Below are positions 27,617 through 35,926 of a stretch of 64,000 nucleotides of DNA, in pieces. Under the pieces are notes generated by a model that was given only the letters and a program-made list of their open reading frames with translations, was not told the origin of the DNA and did no database searches. Numbering within the stretch: position 1 is the first letter of the stretch; every line of letters begins with the position of its first letter. Origin of the DNA: Actinomadura mexicana (GTDB lineage Bacteria; Actinomycetota; Actinomycetes; Streptosporangiales; Streptosporangiaceae); NCBI RefSeq assembly GCF_900188105.1, contig NZ_FZNP01000020.1, positions 1 through 64,000 on the forward strand, in the 5' to 3' direction. Both the position numbers and the translations under genes were made by a program.

Positions 27617-29026
27617 GTGTCCGAGAACTTCTCGATGACCATCGACGGCCAGGCCGTGACGGCGCCCGGCGCCTTCGGCGTGATCGATCCGGCGACCGGC
27701 GAGGTGGCCGAGCAGGCGCCCGACGCGTCCCGGGAGCAGCTCGACGCGGCGATGGCCTCGGCTCAGACCGCCTTCACCGAGTGGCGCCGCGACGAGGCCG
27801 CGCGCCGCAAGGCGCTGCTCGCGGCGGCCGAGGTCATGTTCGCCAGGTCCGAGGAGATCGGCCGGATCCTCACACTGGAGCAGGGCAAGCCCCTGGCCGA
27901 CGCGACCATGGAGGTCGTCGGCGCGGGCGTGTGGCTGAAGTACTTCGCCGACCTCGAACTGCCCCGCGAGGTCATCCAGGACGACGCGAACGCGCGGGTC
28001 GAGGTCGTGCGCCGCCCCATGGGCGTGGTCGCAGCGATCACCCCGTGGAACTACCCCCTGCTCCTGGCCGTCTGGAAGCTCGCCCCGGCGCTGCTCGCGG
28101 GCAACACGATGGTCCTCAAGCCGTCCCCGTTCACGCCGCTCTCCAGCCTGAAGCTCGGCGAGGTGCTGCGCGACGTCCTGCCGCCCGGCGTGCTGAACGT
28201 CGTCACCGGCGGCGACGAGCTCGGCGCCTGGATGACCGGGCACGAGGTGCCCCGCAAGATCAGTTTCACCGGCAGCGTCGCGACCGGCAAGCGCGTCGCG
28301 GCCGCGGCGGCGCCCGACCTGAAGCGCGTCACGCTGGAGCTCGGCGGCAACGACCCGGCGATCCTGCTCGACGACGCCGACCCGGCCGCGGTCGCCGACC
28401 GGCTGTTCGGCGCCGCGTTCCAGAACAACGGGCAGGTCTGCTCGGCGATCAAGCGCGTGTACGTCCCGGAGGCCCTCTACGGGGACGTGGTGGACGCGCT
28501 CGCCGAACGGGCCAGGGCCGCGCGGGTCGGCAACGGGATGGACGAGGGCGTCCAGTACGGGCCGATCAACAACCGGCCGCAGTACGAGCGGGTCGGTGAG
28601 CTGGTCGCCGACGCGCTCGCGGGCGGCGCCCGCGCGGCGGCGGGCGGCAAGCCGATCGACGGGCCCGGCTACTTCTTCGAGCCGACGATCCTCGCCGACG
28701 TCTCCGACGGCACCCGCATCGTGGACGAGGAGCAGTTCGGCCCCGCACTGCCGATCGTCAAGTACACCGACCTGGAGGACGCCGTCGCCCGCGCCAACGG
28801 CACCCACTTCGGACTGTCCGGATCGGTGTGGGGCGCCGACGCCGACCGGGCAGCGGAGGTCGCCGGGCGGCTGGAGTGCGGCACCGCGTGGGTCAACACC
28901 CACCTGGCCCTCGCCCCCAACCAGCCGTTCGGCGGGTTCAAGTGGAGCGGCGTCGGCGTGGAGAACGGCCCATGGGGCCTGTACGGGTTCACCGAGCTCC
29001 AGGTGATCCACCGCTCGAAGGGCTGA
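27617..29026 (+). CDS. Aldehyde dehydrogenase (NAD(P)-dependent)
   Basis: The 469-residue ALDH-superfamily enzyme oxidises an aldehyde to its acid. Diagnostic features are ITPWNYPLLLAVWKLAPALLAG, the glycine motif FTGSVATGK, the general-base Glu in LELGGND (about 241), and the nucleophile Cys275 in NNGQVCSAIKR; GPALPIVKY and the C-terminal NQPFGGFKWSG end are also present. The start is GTG with GGAGGACC upstream. It appears monocistronic with its own terminator. The substrate is not predictable; SxIKR near the Cys is seen in the AldA/PuuC-like lineage rather than in acylating forms. Confidence 0.92.
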   Translation: MSENFSMTIDGQAVTAPGAFGVIDPATGEVAEQAPDASREQLDAAMASAQTAFTEWRRDEAARRKALLAAAEVMFARSEEIGRILTLEQGKPLADATMEVVGAGVWLKYFADLELPREVIQDDANARVEVVRRPMGVVAAITPWNYPLLLAVWKLAPALLAGNTMVLKPSPFTPLSSLKLGEVLRDVLPPGVLNVVTGGDELGAWMTGHEVPRKISFTGSVATGKRVAAAAAPDLKRVTLELGGNDPAILLDDADPAAVADRLFGAAFQNNGQVCSAIKRVYVPEALYGDVVDALAERARAARVGNGMDEGVQYGPINNRPQYERVGELVADALAGGARAAAGGKPIDGPGYFFEPTILADVSDGTRIVDEEQFGPALPIVKYTDLEDAVARANGTHFGLSGSVWGADADRAAEVAGRLECGTAWVNTHLALAPNQPFGGFKWSGVGVENGPWGLYGFTELQVIHRSKG

Positions 29027-29036
29027 CACGTCCGGC

Positions 29037-29059
29037 AGGGGCCCGGGGGCAGGGCCCCT
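29037..29059 (+). terminator. Hairpin terminator of aldehyde dehydrogenase
   Basis: AGGGGCCC (29037-29044) pairs with GGGCCCCT (29052-29059) around a 7-nt loop, 10 nt after the stop codon. Confidence 0.6.
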
Positions 29060-29104
29060 ACCCTGTTCCATCACGCCCTGCATGAGCGGAAAGGCACGAC
29101 TTCG

Positions 29105-29167
29105 CGTCCGGAAAGTGATGCGGCCGCTGCTGGCGGACCGGTCCCGGAATGGGACACTTTCCGGACG
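29105..29167. repeat. Perfect 13-bp inverted repeat, 37 nt apart
   Basis: CGTCCGGAAAGTG (29105-29117) is exactly repeated in inverted form as CACTTTCCGGACG (29155-29167). It ends 37 bp before the next start codon. The separation is long for a simple terminator; two binding sites or a leader RNA structure are possible. Confidence 0.6.
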
Positions 29168-29204
29168 GGGGCGTTGATCACCGCACCGACCCTGGAGGAG
29201 CCGG

Positions 29205-29954
29205 ATGGACACCTGGGACGTCATGCGGCAGGACGATCTCGGCAATGTCTTCCGCGTCGCGGCGCACGACTCCCGGATCTCCGCGCTGGCCCAGGTCATG
29301 GTCCTGGAAAGCGGCGTCCGGCACCGGCAGATGTACTGGGTGGACGGCCCGCCGGGCCCCGCCGTGCGCACCAACCGCGACCTGTACCTGGTGTTCCTGC
29401 AGCTGGGGCAGCAGGCGAGGGCGGCCTCGTGGTCGCTGTCGGCGTTCCTGCGCTCGCTGTGGAAGGTCGGCGCCGCGCTCGCCGACCAGGCGCGGCTGGA
29501 GCCCGACGACGTGGCGGCGATGTTCGCGGCGGCCGCCGCCACGCCGCCCCCCGCCTTCGACCCCGCCTGGAGCGGCAAGGACCTGTCGCTGCCCGGCGAG
29601 GAGCCGGACCGGTACACCGACTGGGAGCGGGTCCTGCTCTCCCAGATCGCCGACCTGGAGGACTTCCTGGCCGCTCCCCCGGGCCCGCAGGCCCGGTTCG
29701 GCGTGGAGGCGCCCCGGCCGCCCGGCTCCGGCGCCCGGGCCACCCCGGCCCGCTGGTACAACTTCGACCCCGCGACCTACCTGGAGTGCGCGGTGGCGGG
29801 CAGCCTCGGCGGGTGGGACGCGGCCGACGGCGCCCGCGTGCCGCTGCCGGCCGGCCCCGGCGAGCCGACGGCGCGCTCCTACGTCCGCACGATCACCACG
29901 ATGAGCTGGACCGATCTGGCCCGCATCGCCGTGTGCGGGCAGATGTACGAGTAG
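29205..29954 (+). CDS. Conserved-looking cytosolic protein of unknown function
   Basis: The first 45 or so residues of this 249-residue protein (WDVMRQDDLGNVFRV, then DSRISALAQVMVLESG, then YWVDG) resemble the small SPOR-like module seen in many actinomycete proteins that begin with WxVWRxDDxGN. The middle is helical, and the C-terminal part is Trp-rich with YNFDPATYLECAVAGSLGGWD. No signal peptide, membrane helix or catalytic motif is seen. The AraC regulator starts 35 nt downstream and may share the transcript. No function is proposed. Confidence 0.75.
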   Translation: MDTWDVMRQDDLGNVFRVAAHDSRISALAQVMVLESGVRHRQMYWVDGPPGPAVRTNRDLYLVFLQLGQQARAASWSLSAFLRSLWKVGAALADQARLEPDDVAAMFAAAAATPPPAFDPAWSGKDLSLPGEEPDRYTDWERVLLSQIADLEDFLAAPPGPQARFGVEAPRPPGSGARATPARWYNFDPATYLECAVAGSLGGWDAADGARVPLPAGPGEPTARSYVRTITTMSWTDLARIAVCGQMYE

Positions 29955-29989
29955 CCTGCCCTGTCGTCCTCACGTGGTAGGACTGGCCC

Positions 29990-30844
29990 ATGAGCGACAG
30001 GCCGGTCGAGTTCAGCGACCGGGGCGGCTGGTTTCTGGCGCGGGGCCGTCCCCATCCCGCGCTGCGCCCGTTCCTGCGCGCCTACGACGGCTACTGGGAG
30101 ACCGAGGCCGTGCCGTCCCGGATGCGGACCCTGCCGACCCGCACCACCGTGGTGATCCTCAACCTGGGCCCGCCGCTCCACCTGGAGGTCCCCGACCCGG
30201 GGGTGCGCGACCGCGCGTACGGGTCGTTCGTCGCGGGGATGCACGACGGCCACGGCATGTACCTCAGCCCCGGCGGGCAGCGCGGCATCCAGCTCGACGT
30301 GACCCCGCTGGGCGCCTACACGCTGCTCGGCGTCCCGATGGCGCGGCTCACCAACGCCGCCGCCGACCTGCCCGACCTGCTCGGCCGGGAGGCGCGGACG
30401 CTGGTCGAGCGGCTCGGCGACGCGCCGGACTGGGGCGCGCGGTTCGCCATCCTGGACGCCTTCCTGCTGCGCCGGCTCGACGCCGGTCCGGTCCCCGACC
30501 GGGAGGTGGCCCGGGCGTGGCGGCTGCTGATCGCCGACCCCGCCATGCCGGTCGCCGACCTCGCCTCCGACGTCGGCTGGAGCCGCAAGCACCTGACCCA
30601 CCGGTTCCGGGAGCAGGCCGGGCTGCCGCCCAAGGTGATGGCGCGGGTGCTGCGCTTCCAGCGCGCCGTCGGGCTGCTCCTCGGCGGCACCGGGCTCGCC
30701 GAGGCCGCGTTCGCCTGCGGCTACTACGACCAGGCCCATCTCAACCGGGACTTCCGCACGCTGTCGGGCTGCACGCCGACCGAGCTGCTCGGCGGCCAGC
30801 TGGAGCAGCAGCGCGTCTCCACGCCGGCCGACGCCTCCGCCTGA
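29990..30844 (+). CDS. AraC-family transcriptional regulator
   Basis: The 284-residue regulator has a variable N-terminal effector domain with the TRTTVVILNLGPPL strand region, and a C-terminal double helix-turn-helix: VADLASDVGWSRKHLTHRF followed by LAEAAFACGYYDQAHLNRDF. The domain order and length fit AraC regulators whose N-terminus looks like DUF6597. The start has no strong ribosome site. The convergent SMR gene ends 8 nt away; the LLM/SMR operon or the upstream gene could be targets, but nothing in the sequence decides this. Confidence 0.88.
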   Translation: MSDRPVEFSDRGGWFLARGRPHPALRPFLRAYDGYWETEAVPSRMRTLPTRTTVVILNLGPPLHLEVPDPGVRDRAYGSFVAGMHDGHGMYLSPGGQRGIQLDVTPLGAYTLLGVPMARLTNAAADLPDLLGREARTLVERLGDAPDWGARFAILDAFLLRRLDAGPVPDREVARAWRLLIADPAMPVADLASDVGWSRKHLTHRFREQAGLPPKVMARVLRFQRAVGLLLGGTGLAEAAFACGYYDQAHLNRDFRTLSGCTPTELLGGQLEQQRVSTPADASA

Positions 30845-30852
30845 GCCGGCCG

Positions 30853-31182
30853 TCAGCCCTGGTGCACGCCGCCGCCCAGGTTCATCACGACGACGCCGAG
30901 CACGATGATGGCTGCGCCGGCGATGGTCACCGGTTTGACCGGCTCGTCGAACAGCAGCACGCCGCCCGCGAACGCGCCGATCGTGCCGAGCGCGGACCAG
31001 ATGGCGTAGACGGGCCCGACGTTCAGCGACGTCAGCGCCTTGGCCATGAGGACGAAGGAGATCAGGTACCCGGCCACCACGATCAGCGACGGCCCCAGCC
31101 GGGTGAAGCCGTCGGAGGCGCGCATCGCCAGTGTCGCCGTCACCTCGAAGGCGATCGCCAGGCCGAGCAGGACGAACGGCAT
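30853..31182 (-). CDS. Small multidrug resistance (SMR) family transporter
   Basis: The 109-residue protein has four tight membrane helices and the SMR fingerprint: the essential proton/substrate Glu13 in AIAFEVTATLAMRAS, KALTSLNVGPVYAIWSALGT in helix 3, and LGVVVMNL at the end. It works as a dimer that exchanges protons for cationic drugs or guanidinium-like compounds. Its ATG shares one base with the stop of the upstream flavoprotein gene (TGATG). Whether it is a drug pump or a Gdx-type guanidinium exporter cannot be decided here. Confidence 0.92.
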   Translation of the reverse strand: MPFVLLGLAIAFEVTATLAMRASDGFTRLGPSLIVVAGYLISFVLMAKALTSLNVGPVYAIWSALGTIGAFAGGVLLFDEPVKPVTIAGAAIIVLGVVVMNLGGGVHQG

Positions 31183-32048
31183 CAGCGGGCCTCGCCGTGC
31201 TCGGCGGCGACGGCCTCGAAGACCTTCATGTCCGCCTCGAACGGCGAGCCGGGGCGGGGCCAGTGCAGCGCGATCTCGGTGATGCCGAGTTCGGCGTAGC
31301 GGCCGGCCAGGTCGGCGAACGCGCCGGCCGACTCCAGCCAGGGCTCCTCGTTGAAGCCGGTCAGCAGGACGAGGTCGTCGAGACGGCGGCCCTCGGCGTC
31401 GCACGCGGCGCGCAGGGCCTCCAGCCGGGAGCGGACGATGCCGTACGGCTCGTCTCCCTCGCCGTGGGCACTGGTCACCCAGCCGGTCCCGTGCCGGGCC
31501 GCGACCCGCATCCCGCGCGGCCCGTCCCCCGCGATGACGAGCGGCACCCGGGGGCGCTGGACGCAGCCGGGTTCCTGCACGACCTCGCGCGCGGTGTAGT
31601 ACCTCCCCTCGAAGGAGGTCTCGGGGGCGGTCAGCAGGAGGTCCAGCAGTTCCACCCACTCGGCGAAGCGGGAGGCCCGCTCGTCCGGGCTCCAGTCGCC
31701 GCCGAGGATCCCGGCGTCGGACGCGCGGCGCGTGCCGCCCGCCCCGACGCCGACGGTCAGGCGCCCGCCGCTCACGTGGTCGATCGTCTTGATCGCGTGC
31801 GCGGTCGGAACGGGATGCCGGAAGTTCGGCGAGGTCACCAGCGTGCCGACGCGGACGCGGGAGGTGACCGCGGCGGCGGCGGCGAGCGTGGTGAAGGCGT
31901 CGTACCAGGGCGTCGTGCCGCGCCAGGCGATGTGGTCGTACACCCACGCGTGCCGGAACCCGAGGTCCTCGGCACGCCGCCACAGATCCCCGGCCTCCGG
32001 CCAGGACTGCATGGGCCACATCACTGCGCCGATCCTCGGTGCGGTCAC
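31182..32048 (-). CDS. LLM-class F420/FMN-dependent oxidoreductase
   Basis: The 288-residue luciferase-like TIM-barrel protein contains YDHIAW, VRVGTLVTSPNFRHPVPTAHAIKTIDHVSGGRLTVGVG-type sequence (the flavin/F420 pocket) and PLVIAGDGPRGMRVAARHGTGW. In actinomycetes this family commonly uses F420. The GTG at 32048 has GGAGGA just upstream; the frame is open to an ATG at 32126 that lacks a ribosome site. It is coupled to the SMR transporter, so the two may act on the same compound (inference). Confidence 0.87.
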   Translation of the reverse strand: MTAPRIGAVMWPMQSWPEAGDLWRRAEDLGFRHAWVYDHIAWRGTTPWYDAFTTLAAAAAVTSRVRVGTLVTSPNFRHPVPTAHAIKTIDHVSGGRLTVGVGAGGTRRASDAGILGGDWSPDERASRFAEWVELLDLLLTAPETSFEGRYYTAREVVQEPGCVQRPRVPLVIAGDGPRGMRVAARHGTGWVTSAHGEGDEPYGIVRSRLEALRAACDAEGRRLDDLVLLTGFNEEPWLESAGAFADLAGRYAELGITEIALHWPRPGSPFEADMKVFEAVAAEHGEAR

Positions 32049-32118
32049 CGGCTCCTCCGTCCTCTCCGGCGTCCCCCGCGGAACGCCCCCACCAATAGAT
32101 ACATCCCGCCGCGGCGGT

Positions 32119-33267
32119 TCACGCACCGGACCGCGCGAGCCACCGGTGCAGGGCCCACCACCAGTTCGCGCTGCGCGACACGGCCGCGCCCGCGCCGGGG
32201 GCGAGCAGCGGACGCCCGGCCAGTTCCTGGAAGCGGCGGATCCGGTACTTCACGGTGTTGCCGTGGACGTGCAGCGCCGCGGCCGTCGGCTCGATCCGGC
32301 CGCCGTGGTCGAGGTAGGCCAGCGCGGTCTCGGCCAGGTCCCGGTGGAACGGCTCGCCAGGGTCGAGGCCCGGCAGCAGCGTGCCGGCGAGCAGCCCGCC
32401 GAGCTCCGGCTCGGCCTCGGTGGCGGTGAGCAGCGCGAGGTCGGCCAGCTCCCGCATCCCGGTGAGCCCGGCGGCGGCGCCCGCCCGCAGCGCCCGCCGC
32501 CCGAGCGCGTACATCGGGGCGATCTCGCCGGGACGGGCGGGCGGGGCGGCCACCAGCAGCGGGCCCGGCGGCCCTGCGACCGGGGCCCGCGGGCCTGGCA
32601 GCCGGGCGACGAGGGCCGCGAGCCGCCCGTCGACGAGCCCGCACAGCCCCGGCCCGGCGGCGGTGAGCGCCGACTCCAGCCGTCCCGCCACGGCCGGGTC
32701 GCTGACGTCGGAGACCACGCAGTGGTAGGCGGCGCGGGGGTCGAGCGGGGCGAGCACGGGGACGGACTCGCCGTGCAGCAGCTGCCGGAGCATCTGGAGG
32801 CGACCCTCGCGGACGGTCCGCGCCATCTCCAGCTCGGCGACCCGGTGCGCGTGGACCATCCGCCGCACCAGCGCGGTGGTGATCTCATCGATGCGGGTCA
32901 CGCCGTCCAGCAGCGCCGCGTCCGGGACGCCCATCCGGCGGCCGTCGGCGACGAGCGCCCGGACGAGGTGGGCGCGACCCGCCTGGAAGCCGTCCAGGAA
33001 CGCCGCGACCGGCACGCCCTGCCGGGCCCGGTCCGAGCCGAGCCGCTCCGCCGCCGCGAGGACCTCCTCGCTCGGCCGGCCGTCCTCCAGCGCGGCGAGC
33101 ACCCCGTGGACCAGGGCACGCGTGTGCCGCCTGGTCTCCTCCTCCGGCAGCGCGGCCACCAGCTCCGACCGGCCGCGGGCGGCGCGGACCGTCGCCTCCA
33201 GCAGCACCGGATCATCGGTGTGCTCGATCAGCAACCGCAGGAAGCGGTCGCCGGCGCTGGGCTCCAT
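32119..33267 (-). CDS. PucR/CdaR-like helix-turn-helix regulator
   Basis: The C-terminus of this 382-residue protein has the PucR DNA-binding domain: DLAETALAYLDHGGRIEPTAA, then HVHGNTVKYRIRRFQEL, the conserved recognition helix. The N-terminal two thirds are helical with a degenerate GGDEF-like middle part, as in other actinobacterial PucR regulators. The ATG at 33267 was chosen at the start of the conserved part; the open frame upstream is intergenic. It is divergent from the class II aldolase gene (127 nt apart), the most likely target. The effector is unknown. Confidence 0.85.
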   Translation of the reverse strand: MEPSAGDRFLRLLIEHTDDPVLLEATVRAARGRSELVAALPEEETRRHTRALVHGVLAALEDGRPSEEVLAAAERLGSDRARQGVPVAAFLDGFQAGRAHLVRALVADGRRMGVPDAALLDGVTRIDEITTALVRRMVHAHRVAELEMARTVREGRLQMLRQLLHGESVPVLAPLDPRAAYHCVVSDVSDPAVAGRLESALTAAGPGLCGLVDGRLAALVARLPGPRAPVAGPPGPLLVAAPPARPGEIAPMYALGRRALRAGAAAGLTGMRELADLALLTATEAEPELGGLLAGTLLPGLDPGEPFHRDLAETALAYLDHGGRIEPTAAALHVHGNTVKYRIRRFQELAGRPLLAPGAGAAVSRSANWWWALHRWLARSGA

Positions 33268-33394
33268 CCACCCATTGTGCGGCCTCGTTGTCCCCTCCGG
33301 ACAACCAGGTTCGCGGGCATTGGGCGCCGCCGGTCTAGCCGGGAGGCCGGACGGTGGTGTTCGGTGGTCGGGAGACGAGCCCGAGGAGTGCGCG

Positions 33395-34189
33395 ATGTCC
33401 GACGAGGAAGAGTTCCTGGAGAAGCTGCCGACCGACCTGATCTTCCGGCTGCCGCCCGCGTTCGACGACGTCGCGGACGAGCGCCGGCACCGCAAGGAGC
33501 GCCTCACCGCCGCGCTGCGCGTCTTCGGCAAGTTCGGCTTCGAGGAGGGCGTGGCCGGGCACATCACCGCCCGCGACCCCGAGCGCACCGACCATTTCTG
33601 GGTGAACCCGTTCGGCATGTCGTTCAAGCACGTCCGGGTCAGCGACCTGATCCTGGTGAACCACGAGGGCAAGGTCGTCGAGGGCCGCTACCCGGTCAAC
33701 GAGGCGGCGTTCGCGATCCACTCCCAGGTGCACCAGGCGCGCCCGGACGTGGTGGCGGCCGCGCACAGCCACTCCACCCACGGGCGGGCGATCTCGGCGC
33801 TCGGGCAGAAGCTGGAGCCGATCACCCAGGACGTGTGCGCGTTCTACCAGGACCACGGCCTGTTCGACGACTACACCGGCGTCGTGACCGACCTGGAGGA
33901 GGGCAAGCGCATCGCCGCGGCCCTCGGCGGCCACAAGGCCGTCATCCTGCGCAACCACGGCCTGCTCACCGTCGGCGACACCGTGGACGCCGCCGCCTGG
34001 TGGTTCATCACGATGGAGCGCTCCTGCCAGGTGCAGCTTCTGGCCAAGGCCGCGGGGCAGGTCGTCCCGATCGAGCACGACAACGCCGTCCTGACCCACG
34101 GGCAGATCGGCAACGACCTGGTCGGCTGGATCAACTACCAGCCCCTCTACGACCAGATCACCCGCGAGCAGCCCGACCTGTTCGAGTAG
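33395..34189 (+). CDS. Class II aldolase/adducin-family protein
   Basis: The 264-residue protein has the AraD/FucA fold. The conserved parts are GHITARDPE and NPFGMSFKHV (substrate site) and AAHSHSTHGRAI and ILRNHGLLTVG (zinc histidines). The long form with FYQDHGLFDDYTGV is the adducin-like or FucA-like group often annotated class II aldolase, with varied carbonyl substrates. GAGGAG lies 6 nt before the ATG. The divergent PucR gene is the probable regulator. It is followed by a good terminator. The true substrate is unknown. Confidence 0.88.
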   Translation: MSDEEEFLEKLPTDLIFRLPPAFDDVADERRHRKERLTAALRVFGKFGFEEGVAGHITARDPERTDHFWVNPFGMSFKHVRVSDLILVNHEGKVVEGRYPVNEAAFAIHSQVHQARPDVVAAAHSHSTHGRAISALGQKLEPITQDVCAFYQDHGLFDDYTGVVTDLEEGKRIAAALGGHKAVILRNHGLLTVGDTVDAAAWWFITMERSCQVQLLAKAAGQVVPIEHDNAVLTHGQIGNDLVGWINYQPLYDQITREQPDLFE

Positions 34190-34418
34190 GCCGCCCCTCC
34201 CCCGGCCCCGGCGCGCTCGGCGGCGCCGGGGCCTTCGCGCGCCCCGGACGCGCCCGCGGATCGTGGTGGGCGAGCAGGACGCGGGCGATGCGCTCCAGGG
34301 CGGCCCGGTCGTCCGGGGTGAGCGGCGCCAGCAGCTCGGCGTCCAGCCCGGCCGCGCGGCGGGTGACCTCGTCCAGCTCCGCGGGCTCGGCGCCGTCCAG
34401 GTCGCCGGACCGCGGGAC
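34158..34418 (-). pseudogene. C-terminal remnant of a MarR-family regulator
   Basis: The minus strand encodes EPAELDEVTRRAAGLDAELL followed by APLTPDDRAALERIARVLL and AHHD, the typical last two helices of a MarR repressor, then a Pro/Arg-rich run-on tail. The DNA-binding part is absent; directly upstream the frame runs antisense through a VOC remnant. The 5' portion was apparently removed by a deletion ending near 34405-34425. Confidence 0.6.
34204..34233 (+). terminator. Hairpin terminator of the class II aldolase gene
   Basis: GGCCCCGGCGC (34204-34214) pairs perfectly with GCGCCGGGGCC (34223-34233) around an 8-nt loop, 14 nt after the aldolase stop. Confidence 0.7.
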
Positions 34419-34423
34419 CGCCC

Positions 34424-34499
34424 CGAGTGGGGGCCGGGGCTGCGCATCGCCCATCTGCGCGACCCCGGCGGGAACCTGCTGGAGGTCCAGTCCTACTGA
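34424..34499 (+). pseudogene. C-terminal remnant of a VOC/glyoxalase-fold protein
   Basis: The plus strand encodes WGPGLRIAHLRDPGGNLLEV and QSY before a TGA at 34497-34499. This is the conserved final strand and Glu-containing end of VOC proteins (LRDPDGNLLEL). The rest of the gene is absent. It points away from the MarR remnant, so both genes of a once divergent pair lost their 5' ends. Its stop overlaps the end of the convergent kinase gene. Confidence 0.65.
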
Positions 34500-35926
34500 G
34501 CGGACTCCTCGGCGGACTCCTCGGCGGGCTCGGTGAGCGGGAGCAGGACCTGGAACCGGGTGTCGCCGGGCAGCGACTCCACCCGGATGTCGCCGCCGTG
34601 CCGGTCCGCGACGATGCGCCAGGAGATGTCGAGGCCGAGCCCCGTTCCCTGCCCCACCGGCTTGGTGGTGAAGAACGGCGTGAAGATCCGGTCGAGGTCC
34701 TCCTCGGGGATGCCCGTCCCGGTGTCGGCGATCTCCACCAGCGCGTAGTCGTTCTCACGGGCGGTGCGGATCGTCAGTGTGCCGCTGCCCTGCATCGCGT
34801 AGAGCGAGTTGACGATCAGGTTCGTCCACACCTGGTTCAGCTCAGCCGCGTAGACCGGGACGGGCGGCAGCGTCTCGTCGTAGACGGTCTTGACCGTCAC
34901 ACCGTCCCCGAACTTGCGCTTCAGCATGGTGAGCGTGCTGTCCAGCAGCTCGCGCAGGTCGGTGCGCTGGTAGGGCGCGCGGTCGAGCTGGGAGTACTGG
35001 CGGGCCGAGTCCAGCAGCGCGGTGATGCGGCCCATCGCCTCGGAGATCTCCGCCTGGAGCTGGGTCACCTCCAGCACCTCGGCCAGCCAGCGCATCGCGG
35101 CCGGCAGGTGGTCGCCCGCCGCCCGCTCGACCTCCTCGGCCTGCCCGACGCCGATCCCGGCGGCCACCAGGCCGGGCGCCAGGTCCCAGGCGTCGCCGAC
35201 GCCGTGCTCCTCCAGCCAGTCGCCCAGCTCGTCCTCGGCGTCGCTGACCTCCAGCGGGCTGCGGCGCCCCCCGGGCGCGGCGGGCAGCACCGGGCGCAGC
35301 GCCACGAGCGCGCTCAGGTGGGTGCAGTCGACGCCCTGCGCGGCGAGGCCGGCCAGGCTCGCCTGCGCGCCGATCAGCCGGTCGCCGAGCTCGGCGCTGG
35401 CCCGCGCCGCGGCGGCGGCCGGATTGTTCAGCTCGTGCGTGAGGCCCGCGGTGATGGTGCCGAGCGCGGTGAGGCGCTCGCGCTGGTCGACGACCCGCCG
35501 CGCGTTGGTCATCCCGAAGAAGACGCCCTCCAGCAGGTGCGTGGCCATCGGGAACCACTTGCGGACCATCTTGGCGAACTTGCGCGCCGGCAGCACGAAC
35601 ACCGTCGACGGGCGCGTCGCGCGCAGCGAGTGCTGGTACCTCTGCTCGATCTTGTCGCCCAGGTACGCCTGCACGGCCCCGCCATAGGTGCCGGGACGGT
35701 CGGTCCGGCTGACCTGCGCCACGTGGCCCCGGACGTTCTGGGTCATCACCATCTCGCCGTCGAGCAGCACGTAGAGGAACTCGGCGGCATCGCCCTGGGC
35801 GCAGATGATCCCGTCCACGGGGTAGTCCGCGACCGTCCCGCAGGCCGACAGCCAGCCGAGCTTCTCGTCGTCCAGGTCCTCGAAGAGGAACAGCTCCCGC
35901 AGCTGCTCCGGTGTCGCCGTGTTCAT
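34493..35926 (-). CDS. Histidine kinase with N-terminal cyclic-nucleotide-binding-like domain
   Basis: The N-terminus of this 477-residue protein (about 1-130) is a CRP-like beta-roll (ELFLFEDLDDEKLGWLS, GDAAEFLYVLLDGEMVM). A dimerisation/phosphotransfer helix follows with His164 in GTITAGLTHELNNPAAA, then a long helical stretch. The HATPase domain shows NQVWTNLIVNSLYAM, DTGTGIPEE, FFTTKPVGQGTGLGL. No membrane helix or signal is present, so it is a soluble kinase. Its ATG overlaps the stop of the receiver-flavoprotein gene by 4 nt (ATGA), which strongly suggests the two are partners. The C-terminus is an EES-rich tail. Confidence 0.9.
   Translation of the reverse strand: MNTATPEQLRELFLFEDLDDEKLGWLSACGTVADYPVDGIICAQGDAAEFLYVLLDGEMVMTQNVRGHVAQVSRTDRPGTYGGAVQAYLGDKIEQRYQHSLRATRPSTVFVLPARKFAKMVRKWFPMATHLLEGVFFGMTNARRVVDQRERLTALGTITAGLTHELNNPAAAAARASAELGDRLIGAQASLAGLAAQGVDCTHLSALVALRPVLPAAPGGRRSPLEVSDAEDELGDWLEEHGVGDAWDLAPGLVAAGIGVGQAEEVERAAGDHLPAAMRWLAEVLEVTQLQAEISEAMGRITALLDSARQYSQLDRAPYQRTDLRELLDSTLTMLKRKFGDGVTVKTVYDETLPPVPVYAAELNQVWTNLIVNSLYAMQGSGTLTIRTARENDYALVEIADTGTGIPEEDLDRIFTPFFTTKPVGQGTGLGLDISWRIVADRHGGDIRVESLPGDTRFQVLLPLTEPAEESAEESAQ

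Noticed and set aside
27452-29761. Long minus-strand frame opposite the aldehyde dehydrogenase
   Set aside because: The plus strand has an intact aldehyde dehydrogenase with all motifs; the minus frame is Arg/Gly-rich noise.
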